A stretch of DNA of 64,000 nt from Paraburkholderia translucens (lineage in GTDB: Bacteria; Pseudomonadota; Gammaproteobacteria; Burkholderiales; Burkholderiaceae), in NCBI RefSeq assembly GCF_020881035.1, contig NZ_JAJITC010000006.1:372001-436000 (forward strand). The letters run 5' to 3'. Made by a program: the position numbers and the translations under genes. Shown here piece by piece: positions 34,483 to 43,074 of the stretch (its first letter is position 1; every line of letters starts with the position of its first letter). The notes below the pieces were generated by a model. The model saw nothing but the letters and a program-made list of their open reading frames with translations. It was not told where the DNA came from and made no database searches.

Positions 34483-35433
34483 TCATGCTCCCGCGAGCCG
34501 GAACGCGACCGCGCAGTTACGGCCCTGGCGCTTTGCGCGATACAGCGCCGCGTCGGCTTCGTTGATCAGCACGTCGTAGGCGGGCACGCCGTCACGCGCC
34601 GCCGCGCCGCCAAGGCTCGCCGTGACCGGCACGCTGGTGCCGATCAGTTCGATCGGCGTTTCCTCGATCACGCAACGAATTTTCTCCGCCACGAGCATTG
34701 CGTCGTCGAGCGGCGTGCACGGCAGCAACAGCGCAAACTCCTCGCCGCCGAAGCGCCCGAACGTATCCTGCGCGCGCACCACGCCGCTGACACGCTGCGC
34801 CATCACGCGCAGCACCGTATCGCCAACGCCGTGACCGAACTGGTCGTTGATCTTCTTGAAGTGATCGAGGTCGAACAGCAGCATCGACATGTCACCGCCA
34901 TAGCGCTGCCAGCGTGTGAATTCGTCGCGCAGCCGCGCTTCGAAAAACCGCCGGTTCGCGATGCCGGTCAGTCCGTCGCGATTGGCGTACTCCTGCAGCT
35001 TCGCGACCGCCTCTTCGCGTTCGCGCTGCACGATGCTCACATGGGTGACGTCGGAAATGGTCACGCACACGGCGACCACTTCACGCCCGCGCATCAGCGG
35101 CATGAAGGTGCAGTCCTGCTGCATGAAGTCGACCCCGCCGGTGATCGGCCGGTCGTGATCGAATTTGAACAGATACGGGCGCTGCTCCCACGAGCTGAAC
35201 GCGAAGCTGCCGAGCTGGAACACGCTCTCGACCTTGCGCGACAGCCACACGCGCGGCAGTTCCGGAAAGTTCAGGAAGATCGAGCGGCCGACCACCTGCT
35301 CCGCCGACAGACCGCTATGGTCCTGCATGAAGCGATTCCACATCAGCACGTTCAGGTCCCGGTCGAGCACGAAAATACCGAAACCAACCCGCTCGACCAC
35401 GAGGTCGCTCAAGGATTCCACGGGGACATTCAT
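34483..35433 (-). CDS. PAS-GGDEF diguanylate cyclase
   Basis: 316 residues, soluble. PAS domain at about 10-140 (ERVGFGIFVLDRDLNVLMWN; FMQDHSGLSAEQVVGRSIF; TISDVTHVSIV), a short coiled coil, then GGDEF with DGLTGIANRRFF, LLFDLDHFKKINDQFGH, FGRFGGEEFALLLP. It should make c-di-GMP. Its ATG overlaps the stop of the CheC-like gene (ATGA), making the third gene of a cheY-cheC-GGDEF operon in which a CheC-type phosphatase and a receiver probably tune the cyclase. Confidence 0.9.
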   Translation of the reverse strand: MNVPVESLSDLVVERVGFGIFVLDRDLNVLMWNRFMQDHSGLSAEQVVGRSIFLNFPELPRVWLSRKVESVFQLGSFAFSSWEQRPYLFKFDHDRPITGGVDFMQQDCTFMPLMRGREVVAVCVTISDVTHVSIVQREREEAVAKLQEYANRDGLTGIANRRFFEARLRDEFTRWQRYGGDMSMLLFDLDHFKKINDQFGHGVGDTVLRVMAQRVSGVVRAQDTFGRFGGEEFALLLPCTPLDDAMLVAEKIRCVIEETPIELIGTSVPVTASLGGAAARDGVPAYDVLINEADAALYRAKRQGRNCAVAFRLAGA

Positions 35434-36053
35434 AAGCTGGACAGCAGCGCATCGAGCGCTTCGTTCATGTGATGGATCGATTCCTCGGCCATCAGCATCA
35501 CCAGGTGGGCGCGAAAGCTCTGGTGTTCGAGCGCGAAATTCACTTCGACCAGCAGCGCCACCTCCCATTGCAGCACGCCGGGCTGGAACACTTCGTCGAG
35601 CGTCAGCGTCTCGCCGAGCAGACCCGGCGCGGAAAACACCGGCGTGCGGCCGAGCTGGTCGAGAATCGACGAGACACACGCGCCGGACAGCAGGTTCGCG
35701 ACGTCGAGCATCAGCTCCCGCTCTCCGATCGCCTCGTAGCTCGAGCGCGCGTATGGATCGTCGATGAGCGAGCACAGCTGCGTGATGCTGTCGCTGCGGC
35801 AGATCACCAGCACTTCGCCCTTGATGTCCGAGCGAAAGCCCTGACGCACCGCGCTGACCGTGTCGTCGATGCGGGTCATCTCGCGCAGCGTGCGCGCAGC
35901 GTCGCTCACCGCGACCATCTTCACGCGCGGTACCGACAGTTCGATGAACGAATCGAGCAGTCGCGCGAGCCGCGTCGCGGCCTGGCCCATCGCGAGGTTG
36001 GCGATTTCCTGCAGCGCGTCGCGGCGGTCTTCGGTGAGGGCGGGCTCAGACAT
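35430..36053 (-). CDS. CheC-family phosphatase-like protein
   Basis: 207 residues. Two CheC active-site repeats are seen: RDALQEIANLAMGQAATRL (~10-28) and ELMLDVANLLSGACVSSIL (~110-128), each with the acidic-x3-Asn residues that dephosphorylate CheY-P. No chemotaxis genes are nearby; the only receiver is the CheY-like protein encoded just upstream, with an eight-base overlap. It probably acts on that receiver or on a receiver of the divergent hybrid kinase. Confidence 0.87.
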   Translation of the reverse strand: MSEPALTEDRRDALQEIANLAMGQAATRLARLLDSFIELSVPRVKMVAVSDAARTLREMTRIDDTVSAVRQGFRSDIKGEVLVICRSDSITQLCSLIDDPYARSSYEAIGERELMLDVANLLSGACVSSILDQLGRTPVFSAPGLLGETLTLDEVFQPGVLQWEVALLVEVNFALEHQSFRAHLVMLMAEESIHHMNEALDALLSSL

Positions 36054-36411
36054 ACAAGCCGTACTCCTTGAGGATGGGCAGGACCGCCTCGGGCGTCACC
36101 GGCTTTTCGATGAACGCGATCGCGCCGAGTTCGCGCACGCGCTCCTGGGCAAGCGGCTGCACGTCGGCGGAAACGACGATCACGAAAGTGTTCAGGTCCT
36201 CCTGCTGCAGCGCTTCGAGAACCTGGTAGCCGGTCATGTCCGGCATCGTCAGATCGAGGAACATGACTGATGCCTTGCCCTCGCGATACAACGTGAGCGC
36301 CTCGAACCCGTTCGCTGCGTAGGACACGTCGACGTTCCAGTCCGGCGGCAGTGCTCGGGTGAGCAGCTTGCGGGCGAGCAGCGAATCGTCGGCGATCACA
36401 ATTGGCAGCAT
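36046..36411 (-). CDS. single-domain CheY-like response regulator
   Basis: 121 residues, one receiver domain. Acidic pocket IADDSLLARK, phospho-acceptor Asp in MFLDLTMPDMTGYQVLEAL, the switch VVSAD and the conserved Lys in AFIEKPVTPE. The ATG at 36411 is chosen because it opens the receiver (MLPIVIADD). First gene of the operon with CheC and GGDEF; the likely kinase is the hybrid kinase transcribed away from it at 36953. Confidence 0.9.
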   Translation of the reverse strand: MLPIVIADDSLLARKLLTRALPPDWNVDVSYAANGFEALTLYREGKASVMFLDLTMPDMTGYQVLEALQQEDLNTFVIVVSADVQPLAQERVRELGAIAFIEKPVTPEAVLPILKEYGLYV

Positions 36412-36952
36412 GGCAACGGCGGGTCGGGTGGTTTGGGCTGGTGTCGGGTAAAGGAATCCGCTCATTCATCCTGGCGTCATGCCAAGCCGCCGCGCGACCA
36501 GGTACAGTAACGCCTGTCGAATTACAGTTGCCTTTGGCGAGAGGGGTGCGAGTACAGCAGGACGCGTTTCACGGACCTTGACGATGTCGCCCACGGACGG
36601 GAAAGCGGCCCTTTATTGTGAAGAGGATTGTCGAAGCAAATTCGCATAAAGGCAACTCGCCAGAAATGCCATCGATGAGGACATCTTCCCATGTTGGGAC
36701 CGTTTCGGAAATAATTATCTCATCTGACGCGAATTACTTTTATATTTATACTTTTGTGTACGTTTGCGGTTCCCGATTCGTCGCTGTTTTAACGCCGCTT
36801 TTAAAGAACGGCCGGTACGGCGAATGCCCTTTCTCCACGCCTTGCGGCAAATTTTTCCGCGCGGCGTCTATGCTTGTTCTGAAGTCGGCATGGTGCCGGC
36901 AACGGCCCGATCCGGGGCTGCCAGTTTCGAGCGACTTCTCCCATCAACGACA
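36412..36952. other. 541-base divergent promoter region
   Basis: No gene. The part around 36700-36760 is strongly AT-rich (e.g. ttttatatttatacttttgt), standing out from the surrounding DNA. It probably holds the promoters for the cheY operon and the hybrid kinase. No clear binding-site palindrome was found. Confidence 0.5.
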
Positions 36953-39247
36953 ATGACTTCAAACCGGGCCGACTCCGCGCGCGCGGGCCGCCTTCCGCGT
37001 CGTCCTGCCCGCGAGCAGGACGACGCGTTGTTTCCCGCCGTGCCGGAACAGAATTTCCAGGTGCGTCGCATCACGCTGATCGCGCTGCTGGTCGCGGCGA
37101 TCGTGCTGCCGTTCGTCTACGTCGCAGCAATGGCATTGACCGATTTGCGCTCGCGCGAGGCCGACGCGACCGATCTGACGCTGCGCACGGTGCGCGTCGC
37201 CGAAGAACACGCGTTGAAGGTGTTCGACATGAACGAGACGCTGAACTCGCGCATCGTCGATCTGACCGCGGGCCTCGACGACGACGGCATCCGCGCGCGC
37301 GAACAGACGATTCACGACAAGCTGCGCTCGATGGGCGGCGGCTATCCGCAGGTGGCCTCGGTGTCGATTTACGGTGAGGAGGGTGCGCTGCTCGTGAGCA
37401 GCCGCCTGTATCCGTCGCCGGAGCTTTCGGTCGGTCAGCGCGACGATTTCGTCGGCATCCGCGACGGCAACGAACTCGAACACGTGTCGAAAGTGATGAC
37501 GGGGCACGTGAGCGGCGAACAGGTGTTCAACATGGGGGTCGAGCGCCAGGCGCCCAATGGCTCGTTCGCGGGTGTCGTGTCGATTGCGCTGCGGCCCAGC
37601 TATTTCGACGCGTTCTATCGCGAATTGCTCGGCAGCAGCGACGATACGCCGATCATCATGAGCCTCGTGCGCACCGACGGCGCGGTGCTTGCGCATTTCC
37701 CGCGCGGCCCGCGCGAGCCGACCGCGCTCTCGGCCGATTCGCCGTTCGCCGAAGCGGTCAGACAGGGACAGCGCTCGGGTGTCGTGCGGATGCATTCGAG
37801 CTTCGCCGGCGGCAACGTGATCGTCGCGTTCCGGCACGTCGGCTCGTATCCGGTCTATGTGCTGTGCGGCTATCGCACCTCGGCCATCTGGGCCGGCTGG
37901 TACAAGCACCTGAGCGTCCTGATCCTGTCGATGTTCACGCCGTCGATCGCGCTGTGGTGCGTGATCTGGCTGTCGCTGCGCCGCCTCGGCGCCGAAGAGG
38001 AGGCGTGGGAGCGCTGGCAGGCCGAGGCGTCGATGCGCCGCTCGATAGAATCCGCGTACCGCCAGTCGCGCAAGATGGAAGCGCTCGGCACGCTGGTCGG
38101 CAGCGTCGCGCACGACTTCAACAACCTGCTGATGATCCTCTCGGCCAATGTGCAGATCGTGCGGCGGCGCGGCGTCGACGGGCTGGAGCGCGAACTGGCC
38201 GCGATGGAGCGCGCGTTGAAGAGCGGCCAGTCGCTGACGAGGCAGCTGCTCGGCGTCGCGCGCAAGCAGCCGCTGCGCACCGAGACGCTGTCGCTCGAAC
38301 GCTGGCTGCCGTCGTGCCGCGAGTTGCTGAGTGCGTCGCTCGGCGCGAAGGTCTCACTCGTGATCGATAGCGGCATCGAGACGTGGCCGGTGCGCGTCGA
38401 CGTCGCCGAACTCGAACTCGCGCTCATCAACGTCGCGGTCAACGCGCGCGATGCGATGGCCAACGGCGGGCGCTTCACCGTGCGCGCGAGCAACGTCGTG
38501 TTCCGTCACGAGGACGGCTTTCCGCTGACCGGCGAATTCGTGCAACTGTCGCTCGAAGACACCGGCACAGGCATGGCGCCCGATGTGCTCGCGCGCGCGT
38601 TCGAACCGCTCTTCACGACCAAGCCAAAAGGCATGGGCACGGGGCTCGGGCTACCGCAGGTGTTTGCGTTCTGCGAGAGCTCGGGCGGCCTCGCGGCGAT
38701 CGACAGCGCGATCGGCGCGGGCACTTCGGTGCGGCTCTATCTGCCGCGCGCGTCGGCCGAGCCGCCGGCGAGCGGACCGGCCGACGCGCGCGCGCCCGAA
38801 AGCGGCGCGCCGCTGGGTCTGCGCGTGCTGCTCGTCGAGGACAACGAAGAAGTCGCCGCCGGCACCGAGGCGCTGTTGCAGATGATGGGTCATAAGGTCA
38901 CCTGCGTGTTCAATGCCGACACCGCGCTGCGCGTGCTCGACGAGGCCTGCGCGAAGCGCGCGAGCACCAGCGAGCGGCTGCCGTTCGATCTGGTGCTGTC
39001 GGACATTCACATGCCCGGAAAGATGAACGGCATCGATCTGGCCGAAGCCGTGCTCGGGTTCGACGCGCAGCTTCCGGTCATTCTGGTGACCGGCTATGCG
39101 GAGGAACTCGACCGCGCGCGCCACGCGAACGTGCGCGTGCTGTCCAAGCCGTTCGATATCGGCCTGCTCGAAAAGCTGCTCGAAACGATCCAGCACAACG
39201 TCGCGCAAGCCCGCACCGATGCGGCCACCCATCCGGCCGATAACTGA
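36953..39247 (+). CDS. membrane hybrid histidine kinase (Cache-like sensor, HisKA, HATPase, receiver)
   Basis: 764 residues from ATG 36953. TM1 at ~43-63 (ITLIALLVAAIVLPFVYVAA), a ~250-residue periplasmic Cache-like domain, TM2 at ~320-340. HisKA with GSVAHDFNNLLMIL (His ~387), HATPase motifs NVAVNARDAMANGGRF, DTGTGMAPDVL, GMGTGLGLPQVFAF, then a C-terminal receiver (VLLVEDNEEVAAG; Asp ~684 in VLSDIHMPGKMNG; Lys in VLSKPFD). Divergent from cheY-cheC-GGDEF, which contains its probable partner. The signal is unknown. Confidence 0.92.
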   Translation: MTSNRADSARAGRLPRRPAREQDDALFPAVPEQNFQVRRITLIALLVAAIVLPFVYVAAMALTDLRSREADATDLTLRTVRVAEEHALKVFDMNETLNSRIVDLTAGLDDDGIRAREQTIHDKLRSMGGGYPQVASVSIYGEEGALLVSSRLYPSPELSVGQRDDFVGIRDGNELEHVSKVMTGHVSGEQVFNMGVERQAPNGSFAGVVSIALRPSYFDAFYRELLGSSDDTPIIMSLVRTDGAVLAHFPRGPREPTALSADSPFAEAVRQGQRSGVVRMHSSFAGGNVIVAFRHVGSYPVYVLCGYRTSAIWAGWYKHLSVLILSMFTPSIALWCVIWLSLRRLGAEEEAWERWQAEASMRRSIESAYRQSRKMEALGTLVGSVAHDFNNLLMILSANVQIVRRRGVDGLERELAAMERALKSGQSLTRQLLGVARKQPLRTETLSLERWLPSCRELLSASLGAKVSLVIDSGIETWPVRVDVAELELALINVAVNARDAMANGGRFTVRASNVVFRHEDGFPLTGEFVQLSLEDTGTGMAPDVLARAFEPLFTTKPKGMGTGLGLPQVFAFCESSGGLAAIDSAIGAGTSVRLYLPRASAEPPASGPADARAPESGAPLGLRVLLVEDNEEVAAGTEALLQMMGHKVTCVFNADTALRVLDEACAKRASTSERLPFDLVLSDIHMPGKMNGIDLAEAVLGFDAQLPVILVTGYAEELDRARHANVRVLSKPFDIGLLEKLLETIQHNVAQARTDAATHPADN

Positions 39248-39291
39248 GGCCGATCGCCCGTTCTCACCCAGGCGTCATTTACCAGACTTTG

Positions 39292-39327
39292 TAAAAAGCG
39301 CGGCGGCCGCACGTCGCGCATTTTTGC
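39292..39327 (+). terminator. possible terminator after the hybrid kinase
   Basis: aaaaaGCGCGgcg ... cgtCGCGCattttt: a short GC stem flanked by A and T runs, 45 bases past the kinase stop. The stem is imperfect. Confidence 0.45.
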
Positions 39328-39494
39328 ATTGCGAGCGCGCTTCATGCGCAGTACAACGGAAGTCGCGGCCGCGCATAGGAGCAGCACCCGCGCGCGGTGG
39401 CGCAAGGGCATGAACGTTGCATACCGAAAGACGGCAAGGCGACGGTGCCGCCTCTGGCGCAGCCCGTCCCAGCAGAACATGCCGGGAGACAACC

Positions 39495-40313
39495 ATGGAA
39501 CACACGGTGATAGGTTTATTCGACACCTACATGCAGGCTGAAGCCGCCCGCGACACGCTTGTGCGAACCGGTTTTGCGCGCGAGAAGATCGAGTTGCAGG
39601 CGAACGCCGGACCTTCCGTCGGCTCGGCCACCAGCGAGGTCGCCAACGGAGGCGTGCTCGCAAATATCGAGCGCTTTCTCGCCAGCCTGTTCTCGACCGG
39701 CCCGCGCTCCTCGGACACCGCGCGCTACGCAGAAGCGATGCGGCGCGGCGCGGTGCTCGTCTGCGTTCACGCGACGAGCGAATCGCACGCGGAGCTCGCG
39801 CGCAATACGCTCGTGCGGCTCGGCGCAACCGATGTGGGCGACCGCCCTCCCGAGCCGGACACGCCGGCAGGCCGCGACCGGGATCACTCGGTGCTCGACG
39901 AGCTGGGGATCGGCGCGGTGATGCCGGGTACACCCCGCACGTCGAGCGTGACGACCGAGGCGGGAGCGAAGCCGGGGACGCAGCCGTCCGAGATCGTCCC
40001 CGAAGTCGGACAGCCGGGCATCGGTCCGGGCGCCCAGATGCCGGACGAATGCCTGGAGTACGAAGAAGATTTCCGCTCGCACCACGACGAGCACCACGCG
40101 GCTGAGGACGCGCGCTACGAAGACTACGTGCCGGCCTATCGCTACGGCACGGAAATCGGCCGCGACGCGCGATTCCGCGATCGTCCGTGGGAAGAAATCG
40201 AGCCCGAAGCGCGGCGCTACTGGGAAGCCACAGCGCCGGACATCCCGTGGGAGCGCTTCAAGCTCGCGGTGCGTCATGGTTGGGAGCGGGTGACCGGGCA
40301 TCACCACGTGTAG
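39495..40313 (+). CDS. stress-protein-like hypothetical protein, 272 aa
   Basis: Soluble. The first ~110 residues (MEHTVIGLFDTYMQAEAARD; LVRTGFAREKIELQANAG; RRGAVLVCVHATSESHAELA) resemble the GSP17M/YflT type of general stress domain, in which a short alpha/beta unit precedes a loop. A disordered Pro/Gly linker follows, then an acidic His-rich segment (EEDFRSHHDEHHAAEDARYE) and a conserved-looking end, PAYRYGTEIGRD, RPWEEIEPEARRYWEATAP, WERFKLAVRHGWERVTG. The last motif is frequent in Burkholderiales stress-type proteins. ATG follows gggagacaacc. No enzymatic motif. Confidence 0.72.
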   Translation: MEHTVIGLFDTYMQAEAARDTLVRTGFAREKIELQANAGPSVGSATSEVANGGVLANIERFLASLFSTGPRSSDTARYAEAMRRGAVLVCVHATSESHAELARNTLVRLGATDVGDRPPEPDTPAGRDRDHSVLDELGIGAVMPGTPRTSSVTTEAGAKPGTQPSEIVPEVGQPGIGPGAQMPDECLEYEEDFRSHHDEHHAAEDARYEDYVPAYRYGTEIGRDARFRDRPWEEIEPEARRYWEATAPDIPWERFKLAVRHGWERVTGHHHV

Positions 40314-40358
40314 GCGCGAGGCGCGCGGTCCGACCGGCGTCAGCCGCGCCAGGTCGCG

Positions 40359-40913
40359 CTACACCGCCCCATGCCGCTTGACCCATTGGACGTAGCGGTC
40401 CATGAAGCTCTGCAGGAACTTGCGCGTGCCGTCGTTGACGATCTCGCCTTTTTCGTTGATCACCGACGGATCGTGTTTGATGAAAACCTCGGGCTGCCCC
40501 AGGGTGGCAACGTCGAGATAGGCGAGCACGTTGCGCAGATGCTGCTGCGCGAGTGCCGTGCCGGTTGCGCCGAGCGAGGTTCCGATTACCGCGCCGGGCT
40601 TGTTGGCCCAGGAGTTCGTGCCCCATGGCCGCGAGCCCCAGTCGATCGCGTTTTTCAGCACGCCGGGGATCGAGCGGTTGTATTCGGGCGTGACGAACAG
40701 CAGGCCGTTCGCGGCTTGCACGCGCTCCTTGAGCTTTTTGCCGGCTTCGGGATAGTCGGCGTCGTACTCCTGGGAGTACAGCGGCAAGGAGCCGATATCA
40801 ATGTATTCGAAGCTGAAATCGGATGGAGCAAGGGAAATCACCGCTTGTGCCAGCTGGCGATTGAAGGAGTCCCGCCGCAGGCTGCCAACGACCACTGCAA
40901 TGTGATAGGGCAT
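40359..40913 (-). CDS. NADPH-dependent FMN reductase (ChrR/azoreductase type)
   Basis: 184 residues, flavodoxin-like. FMN-binding IAVVVGSLRRDSFNRQLAQA, the family motif LLFVTPEYNRSIPGVLKNAI (DW), and PGAVIGTSLGATGTALAQQ. It reduces quinones, chromate or azo dyes with NAD(P)H in related enzymes. The ATG at 40913 opens the conserved part; the frame upstream to 41135 runs through DnaA boxes and is not coding-like. Single gene. Confidence 0.9.
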   Translation of the reverse strand: MPYHIAVVVGSLRRDSFNRQLAQAVISLAPSDFSFEYIDIGSLPLYSQEYDADYPEAGKKLKERVQAANGLLFVTPEYNRSIPGVLKNAIDWGSRPWGTNSWANKPGAVIGTSLGATGTALAQQHLRNVLAYLDVATLGQPEVFIKHDPSVINEKGEIVNDGTRKFLQSFMDRYVQWVKRHGAV

Positions 40914-41053
40914 GGTTCGCTTCCTCGGGGTAACGCGCTCGACGCGCAATAGTGTGGACTGTCCATCATAGGCAATACTTGCGCGAAACGCCCGGGCCAT
41001 GGCGAATCCGGCGGGGCGAGTGCCGATCGGCAGGGGAGCGTGCGACACCGTCC

Positions 41054-41114
41054 GGTGGATAACCTCGCAAGGCGAGAAGTTATCCACAAAATCTCTGAAT
41101 AACCTTGTGGATAA
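41054..41114. promoter_or_regulatory. cluster of DnaA boxes
   Basis: Two perfect boxes: TTATCCACA at 41080-41088 (+) and TGTGGATAA at 41106-41114 (reverse), plus a near-match GGTGGATAA at 41054-41062. They lie in the intergenic region upstream of the FMN reductase gene, about 3.5 kb from the first parS-like site and 9 kb from the iteron origin. No such cluster was seen in the iteron region itself. Confidence 0.75.
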
Positions 41115-41221
41115 GTGGAACTTTCGCCTTCTCAATCAAGCATGCCTTCGGGCGAGGCGAATTGGAGGCAATGGGACGCAATTGACATTCCGGAGACCGG
41201 ATCACGCCATCCGCGCTGAAT

Positions 41222-41255
41222 GAGAAAAGGGCGCCGTCGCCGGCGCCCTTTTCTC
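41222..41255. terminator. intrinsic terminator (palindromic)
   Basis: GAGAAAAGGGCGCC-GTCGCC-GGCGCCCTTTTCTC, a 14-base perfect stem that includes A/T runs and so can end transcription on either strand. It lies just beyond the small gene at 41288 on the minus strand. Confidence 0.85.
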
Positions 41256-41287
41256 GTGATGCTGGGCCGTCTATTTCGACGTGCCGC

Positions 41288-41422
41288 TCAGTTGCCGAAA
41301 AATACGTTGCAGTACGACGCCGGACCGTTGCAGGTCTGCGCCGGAGCGGCGGCATCAGCGGCACCGCAGGCCGCGGCGAATAGTGCGGCCGAAGCAATCA
41401 GGGCCGAGAAAATGCGTTTCAT
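41288..41422 (-). CDS. small secreted or lipid-anchored protein, 44 aa
   Basis: MKRIFSALIASAALFAAACG is a signal peptide with a lipobox-like AAAC; the mature part is only ~25 residues (ADAAAPAQTCNGPASYCNVF, FGN) with two further cysteines that could form a disulfide. Too short for most gene finders. It has its own terminator at 41222 and an upstream AT-rich stretch that may hold the promoter. Function unknown; similar short Cys-containing lipoproteins are common in Burkholderia. Confidence 0.62.
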   Translation of the reverse strand: MKRIFSALIASAALFAAACGAADAAAPAQTCNGPASYCNVFFGN

Positions 41423-41863
41423 GGTACGAGTCCTCGTAAGCGTACGGTTGCGCGATCTGTTGCGATCGGTCGCGTGAAGAATAGCGAGCCGGCCCGCGCC
41501 CATAAACAGCGAAGATGGGAAGATATTTTTTTACAAATTGAAATAATCGCTGTTGCTTGACCGCACGGGATCGGTGGTTGATCCGCACGCTTCGCCAAGG
41601 CAATGCGGCGGTTCAGAGGCCTTTTCGCACAGGCCCGAGATTCCATGTCGCGCAATAATCGATATCCGCTGTCATAACCGGCCGTGCCGCGCGACCAAGT
41701 TGTTTTGGTCATCGATTTCCGGTGGGATATGTTCAATACCGATTCGCTAGGGCAGCAACGTGAGGGAGAATGGCGCACACATCCGCAAACTGTCCGAGGA
41801 CGGCCATCCGCTCATGAATCCCGACGTTGCCGGGCAACACGCGCATCGACGGAGCACGCCGTG
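41423..41863. other. 441-base stretch without a called gene
   Basis: AT-rich between about 41515 and 41560 (tttttttacaaattgaaata), likely the promoter of the small secreted protein on the minus strand. The plus-strand frame that leads into the sigma factor is open here but reads as non-conserved sequence. No recognisable sigma-type promoter for autoregulation was found. Confidence 0.45.
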
Positions 41864-42469
41864 ATGCAGCAGGGCGGCCCCTCGCCTGACGATCCCATTT
41901 ATCTCACGCGATTACGCGGCGACCTCGTGCGCTTCGCCCGACTGCAATTGCGCGATGCCGCAGCCGCCGAGGACGCCGTGCAGGAAGCCCTGACTGCCGC
42001 GTGGACACAGGCCGGGCGCTTCGCCGCGCAGTCGGAGCACAGGACCTGGGTGTACGGCATCTTGCGCCACAAACTCGTCGACACGCTGCGCGCGCGACAG
42101 CGCACGGTCAATCTGTCGGCGCTCGAAGCCGAACTCGACGGCGAGTCGCTGCTCGATCGGGAACTCTTCAAGGAGAACGGCCATTGGTCGCGCGAGACCA
42201 AACCGCGTCCGTGGCCGACGCCCGAAACCGCGTTGCGTCAGCAGCAGTTCTGGACGCTGTTCGAGATGTGCCTCGAGCATCTGCCCGAGCACATCGGACG
42301 CGTGTTCATGATGCGCGAGTTTCTCGACCTCGACATCGCGGCGATCTGCGCCGAACTGCAGATCAACGCGAATTATTGCAGCGTGCTGATCTATCGCGCG
42401 CGATTGCGGCTGCGCACGTGCCTGAGCGAAAAAGGTCTATCCAGCGAGGATGCGAATGGGGAAGTGTAA
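41864..42469 (+). CDS. ECF RNA polymerase sigma factor (RpoE-like)
   Basis: 201 residues. Region 2: YLTRLRGDLVRFARLQLRDA, AEDAVQEALTAAW and TWVYGILRHKLVDTLR; region 4: LEHLPEHIGRVFMMREFLDL with the DNA-binding helix CAELQINANYCSVLIYRAR. The ATG at 41864 (overlapping GTG at 41861) is the best start. The gene for a zinc-binding anti-sigma factor overlaps its end, so the two form a regulatory pair; targets are unknown. Confidence 0.9.
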   Translation: MQQGGPSPDDPIYLTRLRGDLVRFARLQLRDAAAAEDAVQEALTAAWTQAGRFAAQSEHRTWVYGILRHKLVDTLRARQRTVNLSALEAELDGESLLDRELFKENGHWSRETKPRPWPTPETALRQQQFWTLFEMCLEHLPEHIGRVFMMREFLDLDIAAICAELQINANYCSVLIYRARLRLRTCLSEKGLSSEDANGEV

Positions 42470-42662
42470 GGACATCACGCGGCTGCTATCCGATGCGCTC
42501 GACCGGGCGCTGTCGACCGGCGAATGGGTCGCGATCCAGCTGCATCTGCCGACTTGCAGCGGATGCCGGAACTATCGAAAACAGATCCGCTTGCTGCGAG
42601 TCGCCGCGCAGGTTGCAAGCGGAGTGGCGGCCGTGGATGGAGCGGGGAACGGCGACGACTGA
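42450..42662 (+). CDS. short zinc anti-sigma factor (ZAS-type)
   Basis: 70 residues, soluble. It carries the ZAS metal motif His-x3-Cys-x2-Cys in QLHLPTCSGCRNYRKQI, an upstream helix (CKDITRLLSDALDRALS) and a short C-terminal helix. In such anti-sigmas zinc release by oxidation frees the sigma factor. It overlaps the sigma gene by 20 bases; ATG at 42450 or 42456 (MGKCKD). No membrane helix, so the sensed signal is probably cytoplasmic. Confidence 0.83.
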   Translation: MRMGKCKDITRLLSDALDRALSTGEWVAIQLHLPTCSGCRNYRKQIRLLRVAAQVASGVAAVDGAGNGDD

Positions 42663-43074
42663 TGCATCGGGGCGGCGAACGGCATGGCGCTTTGAGGGTG
42701 ACCGGCGACGGGCGCCTTCGTTACGTCAACGTGCTCCCCAGCAGGAACGTCATGCGAGGCCGATGACCGCGCCGATCTTCAGCAGTAGCGCGGCGGCCGG
42801 CGGCGGGCTTTCGCGCAGAATGCAGCCGCAGCGCTTGCGCGCCACGGCGCGCGACCAGCCGGTCGATACAGCCGCGAGTGCCTTGTTGCGGCCGCCGTTT
42901 GGCTGACCGATAGTAGCGGAAGGGCTGGGTCGGGCGTCGAGCAATGCATCGTTTCGCCGGGGTGATTTGCTTATGCGAATTTATCGGTTCGTCCAGGCCG
43001 GCAGACGAATTATCGTCAAAGCCAATCGGACCATCTTCCGGCGTCCGTCCTATCTTTTTACGACGAGCATTCTC
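42663..43074. other. 412-base intergenic stretch
   Basis: No gene supported. Small open frames on both strands lack a ribosome binding site and conserved sequence. The last ~100 bases are less GC-rich and may hold the ssuA-like promoter. Confidence 0.4.
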
